Assembly (NCBI GenBank): GCA_038373865.1
Contig: JAXGGA010001174.1
Coordinates: 1-64,000 of the forward strand
Source of the DNA: Uloborus plumipes
Lineage: Eukaryota > Arthropoda > Arachnida > Araneae > Uloboridae
Length of the DNA: 64,000 nt
Direction of reading: 5' to 3'
Part shown: piece after piece, positions 11,565-24,104 of the stretch
How the letters are laid out: every line of letters starts with the position of its first letter
Numbering within the stretch: the first letter of the stretch is position 1
Notes under the pieces: model-generated
What the model was told of the DNA's origin: nothing
The model's database searches: none
The model's input: only the letters and a program-made list of their open reading frames with translations
Made by a program: the position numbers and the translations under genes

Positions 11565-12987
11565 ATATTAAAACTTAAATCTAGCTTTTAAAGTAGTTTT
11601 GTTTAAATGTTTATGTAACTATCAATTAGTTATCTTATCAATCAAGTTTAATAAAAATTAAATTAATAAATTTAATGAAAATTAATTCACATTCTTTTAA
11701 ATTAACTTGTTATGGAGTGAAAAAAAGTTAAATATTAACACTTAAATCTAAATTTTAGAGTAGTTTTGTTTAAATGTTTATATAACTATTAATTAGTTAT
11801 CTTATCAATCAAGTTTAATAAAAATTAACTTAATAAATTTAATGAAAATTAATTCACATTCTTTTAAATTAACTTGTTATGGAGTGAAAAAAAGTTACAA
11901 ATATTAACACTTAAATCCAAATTTTAGAGTAGTTTCGTTTAAATGTTTTAATAACTATCAATTAGTTATCTTATCAATCAAGTTTAATAAAAATAAAATT
12001 AATAAATTTAATGAAAATTAATTTGCATTCTCTTAAATTAACTTGTTATGCTGTGAAAAAAGTTACAAATATTAAAGCTTAAATCCAGTTTTCAAAGAAG
12101 TTTTGTTTAAATATTTAAAAACTATGAATTAGTAATCTTATCAGTCAAGTTTAATACAAATTAAATTAATAAATTTAATGAAAATTAATTCTCATTCTTT
12201 TAAATTAACTTGTTATGCCATGAAAAAAGTTAAAAGTATTAAAAGTTAAATCCAGTTTTTAAAGTAGTTTTGTTTAAATGTTTTAATAACTATTAACTAG
12301 CTATTTTATCAATCTAAAAATCTTTACATCAGAATTTAAAGTGATTTTTTTCTTTTGAGTAAAAGCAAAACTAAATTAATTAGTACTCAGTGTACAAATC
12401 TGCTAAATATTTTTGATCAAACTATTTTATTTATTTATTTATTAGTTCAAATTAAAATTTAAAAAAGATCACTTGTAAAAATTTATTAAGTATACCCAAG
12501 ACACACAGCACTTAATTAATGTACCCACCTCATTTTGAAATAAAAAAACCTGTTACAGTAATTTCTCGAAGCAATAAAGCCATATGTTTGATTTTTTAAA
12601 ATGCTAGTTACTATTATTTACTCCCGAGCCCTTCAATTATGATTAGGACTGCTTATTACACTTTATTTTAATAACCTAAAATTCCAAAAGTTTACTTCAG
12701 TGTCTGAAATCAGAAATTGTCAAATTCATTTGAAAATGTATATTCATTATCAATATCAAATTTAAACATGTTTTGGACAGAAATTTAGGTTTTTGACAAT
12801 TATGTCGAAAACCATGTCAAAAAGTGGTTTTTGACATGACGGTAAAAACCACGGTTAAAACTGGATGCGACTGTCAAAAACTTGCCAACCCTGAAAAAAG
12901 GTGACGTTTATTTTAAGTTCTAATAGACAGACATTTTGAAGACATTGAAAATGGAGCTACCTCCTTTTTGCAGCAAGCCCTTCAATT

Positions 12988-14135
12988 GTCAAATTTGTCT
13001 GTATTAGCCATCATTTAACAACCATTAACCAATCATATTGTGAAAAAAATTTTCAAAAAGAGAAAAACAAAGGGGAACATTTATTTTAAAAAGCATCTCT
13101 TTATTATTGCAAATATGCACGTTATAATCCAACTGTTAGTATATTTAGGAAATTCTTATTCCTTATATATTAATGTTTTTTGAAAAAATTAGAGAAAAAA
13201 GATGCTAGTCGACAGTTGAGCGATAGACTATAACACACAATGAAAGCAAACTGAAATGCTCATAGGTTAACAAGCGTATGGGCTAGTTCTTTATAAAGAT
13301 TCAAGATTCAACATTTGATTCTCGGCACGGAATGGGCCTTCTAACAGCCTGCAAAAACAGTATTCTTTGACAAAAATTTCAATGTGAAGAGGTCGGAAAT
13401 TTTTATTCTTTTTATCTGAAATAATAAGATTTTTAATGTAATTAAATTGGCAAACCAAGGGTAACACGTAAAATGTTTTTTTTAGTCATGATTTATATTA
13501 ACCATGCTCGTATCAAAAAAGTTCAAATGTTTTTTACCTGTTATAACATTACTTTTCAGATCAATTTACTAATAACTTGGAATTCAGTTTTCAAAAGTTT
13601 AACAAATATTTTCTTATAAATTACTTCTTTTAATAACATTTTTGATCCACAAAATTTCAATTAGCTTTGTAGATTAAATAAATTTTTCTAATATTTGATC
13701 TGAATTATCTGAATTTACCATATCTAAGTAAAAACCGTGTTTTGAAAGCATACCAACGTCAAATCTCTTTTACCGAATGCTAACTCCTTTTTCGCCACCT
13801 TTTTATAAAGGAGACATTGAAGCTGTTCTAATAGTGCTATTTTTGTTAATCAGTAAAATTAATTTATGTATCACATTAGCACATACAGTTAGGAAAAACT
13901 TTTCAAGATTGATGTATTTTTATAGTTTTTCCAATGTTTTCTGCTTATCATGCTTATGTTATTTGAATATTGCGAATACTAGTTGGAAAAAATCTTTTTG
14001 CTATTAAAAATATCTTGAAATAAGATTAGATTAAATCAATTATGTTCATAAAATGCAAGATATTTATTTTATGGTGGATTTAGACAATTGTATTTCATGA
14101 ATTGTTACAATTTAGAAATTTTCTCTCTGTTTTAG
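12988..14135. other. end of the large DEDD intron
   Basis: Mostly unique AT-rich sequence with no recognisable repeat. The ORF at 13777-14007 is a chance frame. The intron ends in the acceptor CTCTGTTTTAG at 14125-14135. Confidence 0.5.
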
Positions 14136-14260
14136 GTGTGTTCATAACAGATTCTTTGAAGCAGGCTTTCGGAAATGAAGCTATTAAGTTACTTGTGAAT
14201 GTTGAAGAAAGTGACTATGAAAAAGGTCGTTCAATTCTCATCCAAAATTTACATCAGTAA
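14136..14260 (+). CDS. DEDD: DEDD-like protein, terminal coding exon
   Basis: The first two bases complete the Gly codon begun at 356. The frame then reads FITDSLKQAFGNEAIKLLV followed by NVEESDYEKGRSILIQNL and a TAA stop at 14258-14260. This is colinear with the end of vertebrate DEDD, where the same VFITDSL and IKLLVNV blocks close the protein (family knowledge). Forty residues plus stop, with no disruption. The tail after the last conserved block is a few residues shorter than I remember for the human protein. The 3' UTR that follows has many AATAAA hexamers (for example 15003, 16034 and 20528), so the poly-A site cannot be chosen from sequence alone. Confidence 0.95.
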
Positions 14261-17200
14261 CTTTGAATAAGTTTGCTTGCGAAGCATAAGTTTGTTATAT
14301 TTCTTGGGGTATGATGTTTGATTTTTCAACTTTTCAGCTTTGTATATTTGCGATCATTGCATATGTTGTATTTTTTGAGTTTATCTAAAAAAAATGTAAC
14401 CTGTGACTGTTTTAGTGTATTTTAAAAGTTTATCTAAGTTTCTACATTTTTATTCATTTCTTGTATTAAATTTTGTGTTTTCACGAAGATGGTTTCAGTG
14501 TGGTGACAACATGCTTAGGACAGTGTTCTGATGATCAAAGCATATATTTTTCATTTTTAAATTTAAATATTTGTGATACAAATGTTATATCTTATTATGA
14601 AATAGTTAACAGTATTTCCGTATATTTGTCCATTATTTCCATCAACTGTCACATTTAATGTATCTCAAAATGTTCTTTTTGTTACATAATTTTCATTTAT
14701 TTTTTAAAAGTGAAGAATGAAATATTTAGATTTATTTGTCAAACATAGTCTACCTCAGGAATTGAAAATATTGAGATAGATGTAATTCACTCTTTCATCT
14801 CTTCGTTATTGTTGTGGATTCAAATGTCATTGTAGATTTCTAGTAAAATATGTCCCTTGAAATTGTTAACGAATTATACAATATATCTGGATACCTCTTT
14901 ACTTGATTGCCTACTTCAAAATAACTCACTACCTCAATTAATTTCAGAATTGCCAATTCATGCCTTATTGCATGTTTTATTATCATTCATTTCATTTGTA
15001 ATAATAAAATTGCAAAAATGCAACAAAATATTTTTGAAACATTTGACTATAAAACAAAAATATTGATCGGTTTTAGTCTTAATTATGGCAAGTTAAAAAT
15101 ATTTTAGAATATTAAAATTTTCTGCTATGGTAGTTAAATGGTTTTAGTTTAAAAAAAACTAATGAGTTTTCTATGTTTTGCACTTTTAATAATATGCTGT
15201 TTGATTATCTGACTAATAAATTATTGATAAAAGTTGCGAAAAATTAATATCAGCTCATATCTTATTTTTAAAATGAAAAAAAAATCAAATTTGAATTCTT
15301 TAAAACTTGGCATACTCTGGATTCTTTCACTCAGTGAAAAGTTCTGATAAAATGAAAATAATATATATTATCTGAAAGTAAATTAATACTAAGGTTATTA
15401 ATACCAAAAATTATTTTGGTACTTTGAAATCTAATCGTAACTTAACAGCAAGACTTTCCCTTTCCCATCTTTTAGTTATTTATAGGGGGGGGGGGCTACC
15501 AGAAAATGAATATACATCATATCTGCTCGAAGTAGGTTTTTCAATGTGTGCATTCAAGAAGCTGTTAAATATATTCTTAGTTTATAGTTCAAGAATTGTA
15601 AAAGTAATCTTAAATAATTTTATAATTGACTCTTAATATTCTTAAACTTTGGAAAATAGAAAAATTATGAGCCATTAGTATCAGAGGTTCAATGTAAAAT
15701 ATCTTGTAATATCACAAGCATTTCTCGCACTTTATATTACAAAATAAAAAAGCATTTTGTATAATTAAAAAAAAAATAGTTAAAATTGATTGAAATTGAA
15801 TGCTTCAAAACAAATGCCCCCCACCTTCTCCTTTTGTTGCAATGTTAAACACTCTCCAAAAAATATGATTGAATCAATGATCAAGTGCCAAGTAAAAGTA
15901 GCAATTGGGGCAACAGCTGTCAAACAAAGATAATTTTGTTGTCTGAAACGAATTAGAAGGTTTGGTTGAAGCAAATGATTGCTTCTCAAAGTCGAGGCTA
16001 AATTTTAAGCATGAAAGAAATTTTGATGTGTATAATAAATAATCTTGCTTAAAGGAAACAGCAAAAATAAGAGATTTTTCCCTTTTTGAAATTTTAATAG
16101 TTTTTAGTTAATACATAAATATTAACTCTTAACCTTACCCTTTTTTATTGGAATATGTAAATGTATGAATGAAAAAGAATCATTTTCCCTAGTCTGAAAA
16201 GCTTAAGGAAATTGTATTTTTTATGTAAATTTTTTTTGTAGAAGTAATGGAAGCACTATATTTTGTTTTTAAATAAAGTTTTACCTTTGCTTATCTCTGA
16301 AGAAAAAATACCCCTGATTTTGTTATGCGCACTTATATGTTGAAAATAATTTTCATTGATAAACATGGGTTTATTAAAGAAACATGCAGCAAAAAGTATT
16401 ATAAATAGCTGAATTGATTCATTTAAAAGAAAGGTTTTCCAGATTTATGTTCTAAAAAGCGGCTGCTTTTGTAATAATTTTTCTGTCCAGTGAAACAAAA
16501 TAGCATTGCTGTGTTGTTATACTTACTAAATGCAAAACAATATGCAGAAACTACCAAGAGTTTTTGTCAGTGAAAGAAATTTCAAAAAGTACCTTATTCT
16601 ATGAGCTCCAATCTTACTTTCAAACTTATATCTTATATAGCTTATATCTTACTATCAAACTTAAAGTTTGCTTTCGTTAATTTTGACTCTCTGACAGAAA
16701 AGTTTTTTATTTGAAATAAATTGTTAATCAGTTAGGTAACAGTAAAACCAACAGTGTCTCGTCTTTGAAAAGTATGACATACATTACTTATGTATCAATA
16801 AAATAATTTATTTCCTTAGCTCAGAACAGTAAGGCATCTAAGCCTAAAAACCTACTGTTGCTCTGAGGTAAAAATTTGTACTTTAAATATAAATGTAAAA
16901 TGTTGCTTAGAATTTTTTACTTCTAAGAAGAACTTTTTTTTTTTAATTTTAATAATAGATAAACCTTTACTAGCCTGATACCAACTGTTTTAACTTTAAA
17001 GCATTTGTGTGGGTAATTTATTTGTGCAGGGGTTGGAGTTCTCCCAATATTTTTAACTTAATCCTAAATATCATTAAATTTTCACTACACAATTTTTACA
17101 GAACAAGAGGAAGTTCTACTTAAATTATTTGAACTTTTTCTATTACATTTTATTCAATTATCCTTTATATTTCAATTTCAATTGAAGCACATACATAGTA

Positions 17201-17621
17201 GACCTGAAAATTCAAATTTTTACTTAATAACCAGTGCCCAATTGCCCCTATTAAGCCATTCTTTTATTAGTAGTCATTTTCTTAGGGATTCACATAGGTC
17301 TGAATTGGATCATGTCAATGAAAGAATCAACTGGGATGCAAATAAGGATCCATGAGCCTGGATCCAACACAAGCAAGTTAACACTGTAATTTAAGAATTC
17401 TGTAATTTCCACAGAGCATGAAACAGTTTTTAACGTATGCACTTAAAATAATACTTATTTATATAATAAGAAAACAAGATTTTACGTGACAGAAAAAAAA
17501 TTTCTCCTAAGTAAATGCGAAATTTTCGTTTTAAAGTTCGCGAAAATAAAGCTTTCTCCCATTCTTTTTACAAAATAAAGATCTCTTGGTTTCTGTATTC
17601 AGTATCCGCTGCAATCACATG
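14261..17621 (+). other. DEDD 3' UTR and downstream sequence
   Basis: Unusually poor in repeats compared with the introns. Several AATAAA hexamers occur, so some or all of it may be transcribed 3' UTR. The short ORFs at 14473, 14857 and 15424 lack any recognisable motif. A short poly-G run is at about 15485. Confidence 0.4.
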
Positions 17622-17867
17622 CAGGGACCGCGCTAAGGATTTTAAGTTGTTAGCCAGTAAATTAGATAAACTTCAAAAATCTTAGCCAAATTTCGGAAGC
17701 TTTAGTCAAAGTATTTTATTTCTTAACACAATACATATATTTTCCCCCATAGTGGAAATTTCTGGGAATTTTCGTTCGGCAATACTTTAGCCAAATCAGA
17801 ATTTCTTTCGCCGAATTTTCGATTTTATCGCATTTGGCCAGGTGGCGAATGCTTAGCGCGGTCCCTG
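17622..17867. mobile_element. 246-bp MITE with CAGGGACCGCGCTAAG ends
   Basis: CAGGGACCGCGCTAAG at the left is repeated inverted as CTTAGCGCGGTCCCTG at the right. ACATGC occurs just outside both ends and may be a target duplication. The interior contains degenerate TTAGCCAAAT and CATTTGGCCAG motifs. The end type resembles hAT-derived MITEs. Confidence 0.75.
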
Positions 17868-20800
17868 ACATGCTTTTATTTATTTATTTTTTTTGACTGA
17901 ATATCTACAATGAGGACAGTAAATTTGAGGTTTAGGTTAACTAAAAATGACCTAACAAGTGAATGTTTAAATTCTTAGTTTTAAACTGCAAAATTATTTC
18001 TAATACGTTTAAAATGCTATGAGCCGAGATTTAGGTCATACACCCTGGATAACTTAAAACAAAACTTAATTGTGTTTTTTGCTCTAAAGTAATATTATTA
18101 AGAACTGGTGATTATTGTGGTCATTTAGCTAGAAACATTTTCAAAATATAAATTTAAAATCATTAGCTTTTTTTAAAAAATTGAGTTTTAATTTTTTGAA
18201 ATTTTTAACAGAAGTGGGCATTGGTATTAATCTTTGAAAATGAATCATTCATAGCTGAATCAGTGTGTAAACAATAAGTGCAAATAAAAGCTTCAAAAAA
18301 TCAACATGGTTCAAAATTACTGCTGATCCACTGGTCCTAGACCAGTAAAACTTGCATCGGACCACCAGGAAAAAGTAATCGGTGGTTCGTGGGACCATTA
18401 ATTTTTATACAATTAAAAAAACTTGGTTAATTATTTAGCCTTAAATTTTTAAGCAGACCAGTAATATTGTCTACGGCCCAGTATATACTTTTGTTCCCTG
18501 GTCCAAAGGACCAGTAAGATTCTATAATGATTTCTAACCCTGATCACACACACGCACAAATGTTATGAGAGAAGTACAGTTTTCTCAGAAAAACTTATTC
18601 AAATAATAACATTATTATCAAAGCATAATTCTCCCTTGCCATTAAAACTTTTTTTTTTCACATTCATATTTTAAGTGATAATCTTACCTGATTTGCTTTT
18701 GTACTGTTTATAATTATTCTCAGTATAACCTAAAGTGTTGTGTGTGCGTCTATTTTCTTTTCCATTGTACACAGTGGAGTAAACCCTATAAAACAGTCAA
18801 TCAAGTATCAAAAATGAGTTTGAAATTATACATTGTTTAAAAATTCATCATCAAAAGAACATTCCACTAAGAAAATTTGGAAAACGAACGAAAAGGAAAC
18901 TTCACAATATACATATATTTTGTGATAAAACACATTTTGCCATTGTTCCTGATTTTCCTTTTAGTTAAACAAGTTACGTAGATTCTTTTTTTGGGAGATG
19001 GGGTAGGGGGGGAGTCAAGCAAAGTTGACGAAAATGATGCTTATGATTTTAAAAAAAATGTTTGTGGGCTCTTTATATTTGTCTGTAATTTTATCAAAAT
19101 TGTGACTTAAAAAAATTTAAAAAAAAACTCCAGCTCCTGCCTATTTATCATTAAATGCAGTTACCATGTGCATGTAAAAGTATCAAAGATAATGATTTTT
19201 TTTTTATTTCGAATCCGTACTGTCTTTTCATGTAATTAGTAAGATAAAAGTTCTCTAGTTATAAGGTATGTGAAATTGTTGAGTGCATTATTTATCCCAT
19301 TGTCAAATGTTTTTACATAATGATCTAAAATCACAAAACTGTTTAATTAAATATTTATGTTCAATTTTTGAAATTGTATATATTTTATCTGCAAGAAGTA
19401 AGAGAATACTAACTCTAGGTGGACCTAGCCATTTCCAGTAAAGGGTGTGACGAGAAATTGTGAGTTATGTAGTGTATATAAGTGATAAATCAGTGGCTTA
19501 TTAAGGACCTGAGTAATTTAGGGTATCTGCGCATTGAATATGGGTAAAAGACACTATCCCTGCCACCAACTAAGTACACCTATGTTGTAACATTCCTCTT
19601 TTTCCTGGATGGTAGAAGAACAAAAAAATACATTACATCCAAAATCACTATTTATAAACTTTAATAAAATAGTGTATATTTAGGATTTACCCTGTGCTCC
19701 TGAGTTGAAATTATGACTATCTCATGTAATGAATCATTTAAGAAATTGGTGTTTGCCTTTGCATTTGGGTTTTACAATGTATTACGTGAGCTGATTTCCA
19801 TAAATGACAACAGTTGTATTTTGATAAAATATTGTATGCTTATTGATGCAAACTTTTCAGTGATATAGTTCTACTGTTATTACTCACTAACTGAATGCCC
19901 TGGAAGACGTGGAATATCCTTCATTTTGCTTTGTTACCAAAGGGGCCATTATTCATCTTTTAAGAAGCTTGATTTCTTATTTTATGCATCAAAATATTTT
20001 TAAAGTGTTTTGCAACATAATGTGTTTGGATTTATGAGAACAAAATGTTAAATGTGTTACATACATGCTACAATGTATGCAAATGATTAAACGGACATGA
20101 TATACCTCATATTTCATTCGAAACAACAGCCTTTTGTACTCTGGTCTCAGAAACATGGGAATAATCGGCAGGAATATTTTACGCTGAACTGTTTCATTTG
20201 TGATTCTCCCTTGTGCTACCTCATGCACGTAACACAATCAAATTCCCATTTGTATGATTTCTGATGCTATGGCAATTTTTGGATGCTTGCATTTAACTGA
20301 GTTGTGGTAAGAGACGGTTCACACTTATGTGTATTGTACTGCTTGTATGGAATCAAAAACATTCTATTGCTATAATTTTCATTTGTGATGATTAATTTGC
20401 TTAGTTTTATTGATAAAAAAATATAATCATGTTATTCATTTGCTTCCTTAAGATGCTAATATAAATTGGAAAACTGTGTTGAGTTTTTGTTATACGTTCT
20501 AAAATTGTCATTTAATATGTTGCTATAAATAAAAGTATCCTACTATTGTAAAGCTTTTTCTAAAAAGAGTTTTTATTTCAGATGTTGGGAAACCTGAATT
20601 ATGTAGGATAACGTAAATAAATTGCAAAATTAAAGTGGAATATCTTCATTGTTGCTTGTGGTTAAATTTCATTTCTTAATTTTAAGAATAAAACTAAATA
20701 AAATTCCACCTTCTAATGTTATTAATGTAACAACTACTAATGTAGTAACACTAGCACCTTATTTTGGAAAAAATAAACATAGCCAAAAAGACTTTTACAG

Positions 20801-21271
20801 CCAGCACTAAACAATTATCGACTATTTGGGAAAATTTCATAATGCTCAACAAAAGAAAAATATGAGCTGTAGTCTATTATATTCACATGCAGTAAAATCT
20901 CTTGGCAATAAATGCTAATACATTAAAATATCATTTCCATTATACTTCTAGAATTCTATTAAAACAAACAAAATTATTTGCCATCCCTTGGTATTCATTG
21001 TTACTGGATTTCACAATAGTTTTTAAGTCCATCTAATGTGTAGAGAGACTAGAGGTAAAAAACGGAAATGTTTCACATTGCAAACTTTATTTTAGTTCAT
21101 CTAAAATAAGGGAAGGATCTAAATTTTAAACCTCTAAATTTTGTCTCCTTTTCCTTTGACTGACTGCACTATAATTGAGCCTCAATAGAATTTACACCCT
21201 TGTTAATGTTGGCCATAGTTTGTCCTACTTACTATTTATATTTCAATATTAAGGTTCTACAATATATAGTC
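17868..21271. other. intergenic or 3' UTR sequence, no gene seen
   Basis: AT-rich unique sequence. A block at 18325-18530 has several ACTGGTCC/GGACCAGT motifs in both orientations and may be an old repeat. A possible poly-A signal AATAAA lies at 20528. Short ORFs here show no protein-family signal. Confidence 0.35.
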
Positions 21272-21390
21272 GAATCTCGATAGCTCGGGAAGTCCCAAGG
21301 AACCAGCTAAAAGTTTAGAGTTACAGGTAGTTCAAGTTACAGGAAGTTCCAATAGCCTACTCAAGGGTGCAGGTATCTATAAAAACTTGG
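21272..21390 (+). mobile_element. solo pogo/Tigger-like end
   Basis: The segment GTCGAATCTCGATAGCTCGG followed by AAGTCCCAAGGAACC and alternating 'agttacagg/agttcaag' wording is typical of pogo-type terminal regions. No matching opposite end was found nearby, so it is a fragment. Confidence 0.4.
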
Positions 21391-22455
21391 AGTTTATCAA
21401 AACTCGACTGTTTATGTATAAATTGTATTGGTATATATTTTTATATGTATCTTGCCTCAAAATTTGGAAACTACCCGACAGGTTTGATTAAAAATTTCAA
21501 AATTGTTTCTTATTTATACTGAGAATGTTTATTGGCCAATTCCAAAAAAGCTTTATCAGTTTTTTTTATTCCTTTTTATATAAATTCCCTGGGCGAATAA
21601 TACTTGCACATACTAATATTATAAGTCAATTGCATGCACTCATTTTTCTTGAAAAAATGGAATTGGTTCAAAATTTCCAGAGTGAAATAAGATTTACAGC
21701 TTTTTTGTTCAATTTTCTAAAAGTTTCTTCAACTCTAATCGCAAAAAAAAGTTGCGTCTCAACTCCTTGTGGAGAACCAGTGTTGCATAAATATTATTTT
21801 ACTTTTTATTGGATATTTTGAGGCCCTTGTCAAATCCTAAAGTAATGTTTTTTCCACTTCACTGAATATCCAAACTTCCTATATGTATTGTACAAAACAA
21901 ATAGTAGTTAAGTCTTATTTGCAAGTACCTTATATTACCCCTGAGCACTCGTTTTTTATTGTAACATGTGAGTATTATATTTTGGGTGATTCCACGGTCA
22001 CGTTTGGGACACTCTGACAAAATGTTTTCTAGCATTTATGTATGAATGCGAATGGCTACAAGTTAGAAATTGGAGAACTTGGGGAAAGTATTTTGTGCAT
22101 GTGATTTGTTAAGCAAAACATTTTCCTGATATATTTTTTAATTGCTGTATTTCATTAAAGTATTACTGTCGTGTGGGAATAGCGTTTGGACATCAGTGTT
22201 TACACTTCACAACTGTGAAAATTCCTGCGAATCTGCTGTATTCTGATCGCTCCAAATTTTTAAACATACAATATGGTTTCATACTTATACTGTTTTGCAG
22301 TGTTAGCTTTAAAGAATAAACGCATACTAAATTTATAACTATTTTAGTAACTGTGGGACAGCTTGCGATTTTCTCACTTTCAAAGAAATGAAAACAGTTG
22401 ATAAGTAAAAAAATCAGAGAATATGTACCTAGATAATAAAAAAAAATTAAACAGT

Positions 22456-22995
22456 ACAGTGAATTCTCACTTATACGACGGCCCAAGGGACCAACAGAAA
22501 AAGACGCATAAGTGAGAGAGACGTATAAGTGAACAAGTCTATTTAAAGGACTAAAACGCAACGTAGTTTCTAATGAGAGAATGAATAAGAATATTTTTAT
22601 AGAAAAGGGACATATTACTACGGTATGGCAATTACAGTGACGTAACTACAATGATAAAGAGAAAACAAAAATTGTAGCATACCTAATTCAAAATTCCCTT
22701 TAAAATGATGCATAATAGGTAATTGTCCCTCTCCGAACTCTAGTTCATGCGGAAAAATGCCTTCGGTGAGCAATAAAGACGAAAGATTAAAGATGAAAGT
22801 AAAAAAAAATGCTTATTTTTTAAGGAAAATAAATTAAATTTTTTACATTTTAGGGAAAATTCGGCGCATAAGTGAAATATTTTTAGAGCGACGCATAAAC
22901 GAGTGATACTATCATTATTTTGCTATGGAATGTGCTGGGACCATTTAAAATCGTCGTATAAGTGAAAAAGGCGCATAAATGAGGCGGCGTATAAA
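22456..22995. mobile_element. degenerate pogo-like element
   Basis: Left end ACAGTGAATTCTCACTTATA and right-side blocks TCGTCGTATAAGTGAAAAAG and GCGCATAAATGAGG are related in inverted form. Repeated CGCATAAGTGA motifs fill both ends. No ORF of interest; the 122-codon minus frame at 22193-22561 crosses its left boundary and is chance. Confidence 0.45.
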
Positions 22996-23219
22996 ACTAA
23001 AATTTCATTAATATGCATAGAGATCAAATTTTAACAAAATAAAGAATTCAAAGTATATGTCAGCCGGTGTTTCACTTATATTCTTTAGAAATGAAATACA
23101 AGTAGTTTTAAAATTCCTTAAATTTATAGCAACCTCTCCTTTTAGCAAAACTTGGTGGAGAAATGGGGAAATAATGTTGAGAATCACTTTTCTTAAGTAC
23201 TGTCTAAAATTTTTTTCGT

Positions 23220-23480
23220 TCGACCACCGAGACATATGCGCACGCGCCAAGTCTCTTCGGACTTTCTCGAAATAGGGGGGAAAAGCAACGAGGAAGTAGT
23301 AAGCGAACAAAAGCTGAAGGCATCGGGTAGTGCGCATCCTAAACCTATTTCCCCTTTTTCAGATGGAAGCGTCGGTAGCTCCCAGGCGCACAATACGCAA
23401 ACAGTAATCAGCACGTGGTGTTTGTTTGGCTACCGGGATGACGTCAGACGGAAAAACGAACGTTTCACAATCTGAAAAAA
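23220..23480 (+). promoter_or_regulatory. CpG-bearing segment with CRE and E-box, possible promoter
   Basis: Base composition changes here to roughly balanced GC with many CpG. It holds a perfect CACGTG E-box at 23412-23417 and a perfect TGACGTCA cAMP-response palindrome at 23439-23446. It lies 0.6-0.9 kb upstream of the proposed first URB2-like exon. E-boxes are common in ribosome-biogenesis promoters (established for MYC targets); that it drives this gene is inference. It could equally be transposon sequence. Confidence 0.3.
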
Positions 23481-23498
23481 AAAAAAATCTGATTTGAA

Positions 23499-23682
23499 GG
23501 GCCGAATTCAAGTGAAACACCATTGCAATCGCAATAGACCAAAATTGCAATCGCTACTGTAAGTCGAATTACATTAGAATAGCATCTCGTAGCGATTGTA
23601 ACGTTTCACTTGAATCCAAACTTGAGAATTTGCGATTGCATTGGTGAGTTGCGATCGTCCGTGTTTCACTGGAATTCCTGCC
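23499..23682. mobile_element. MITE with GAATTCAAGTGAAACAC ends, plus a truncated copy
   Basis: GGGCCGAATTCAAGTGAAAC at the left is inverted as GTTTCACTGGAATTCC at the right. The interior has repeated GCGATTG/CAATCGC words. A second copy starting GGGCGGAATTCAAGTGAAAC at about 23705 is truncated near 23800. Confidence 0.65.
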
Positions 23683-23872
23683 TTGGAAAGGTTTTTGGTA
23701 CTAAGGGCGGAATTCAAGTGAAACACAGTTTGTAATCGCTTCGAGGCGAACGCAATTGCAAATCGCTACTGGAAGTCGAATTACGATAGAATAGCACCTC
23801 GGAACCAGAACTCTCCTCTGTTTTCTAATTTGAAGTCCTGAATTAGTTATTGCAAGTTATCTTTTTTTGCAG

Positions 23873-24035
23873 GCCCGTCATTTAGGGAGGTCAGGGGGGG
23901 TCCATTTCCCCTCCCCCCTGGCTTTGAGAAATCAACATATAAGTGGAAGTTTTTGTTTTTGTTTTTTTTTGGTGAAATTGCATTTTTTTTTCATAATTTG
24001 CCCTCCCCCTCCTCCCTGGACTCCTCAAGACTAGA
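23873..24035 (+). mobile_element. fragment of a poly-G/C GGCCCGTCATTTAGGG repeat
   Basis: Begins GGCCCGTCATTTAGGGAGG, followed by G and C runs and CTGGCTTTGAGAAATCAAC. An inverted relative ends at 25858 (AAATGACGGCC). No target duplication links the two, so I treat them as separate fragments, but a single 2-kb element spanning the proposed first exon at 24089 cannot be excluded. Confidence 0.5.
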
Positions 24036-24088
24036 TTCATCTTCAACAACTCAACATTAGATTCGGTTTTTATTTTGAAAACAACAAC

Positions 24089-24104
24089 ATGGCTCTAGCA
24101 CGCG
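24089..24104 (+). CDS. URB2: URB2-like gene, proposed first coding exon (16 nt)
   Basis: ATG GCT CTA GCA CGC G followed at once by a GTATGT donor. The ATG sits in a strong context (ACAACAACATGG). The single leftover G joins the CC that opens the exon at 34325 to make Ala, so the joined start reads MALARAIISKLNEN. That puts the conserved KLALA block at nearly the same distance from Met as in human URB2 as I remember it. The exon at 34325 needs such an upstream start, because its own frame meets a stop at 34300 without an ATG. Against it: the frame also stays open past the donor for 74 codons, the intron would be 10.2 kb, and repeat fragments lie on both sides. Confidence 0.5.

Larger units (their letters stand above)
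9100..12310. repeat. 168-bp AT-rich tandem array, interrupted twice
   Basis: Units with the landmark TAGTTTTGTTTAAATG begin at 11594, 11761, 11930, 12098 and 12265, spacing 167-169 bp. Unit parts also flank the two piggyBac insertions: TTATCAAGTTTAATAAACA before 9181, and ATTAATAAATTTAATGAAAA after 10973. The array therefore predates both insertions and has about six units once they are removed. Confidence 0.85.
8830..12987. mobile_element. 4.2-kb element with about 53-bp terminal inverted repeats
   Basis: The left end AATTGAAGGGCTTGCTGCAA and following bases to about 8882 are repeated in inverted form up to 12987, with one small indel. Further in, TTTTTGAC-rich sequence at 9020-9070 is mirrored near 12785-12880. 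Between them lie a 168-bp tandem array and two piggyBac-type insertions. No transposase of its own is visible and no target duplication is clear, so the class is unknown. Confidence 0.6.

Noticed and set aside
18325..18530. Possible element with ACTGGTCC/GGACCAGT words
   Set aside because: The words occur in both orientations but no clear inverted termini or target duplication could be defined.
21525..21821. 98-codon plus-strand ORF
   Set aside because: Phe/Lys/Ile-rich translation typical of AT-rich noncoding sequence, no motif, no splice or expression signal.
22193..22561. 122-codon minus-strand ORF
   Set aside because: Crosses the boundary of a pogo-like element, composition is that of AT-rich noncoding DNA and no motif is seen.
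23008..23475. Four overlapping ORFs on both strands
   Set aside because: Overlap in all frames reflects fewer stops in a locally GC-richer segment, not coding.
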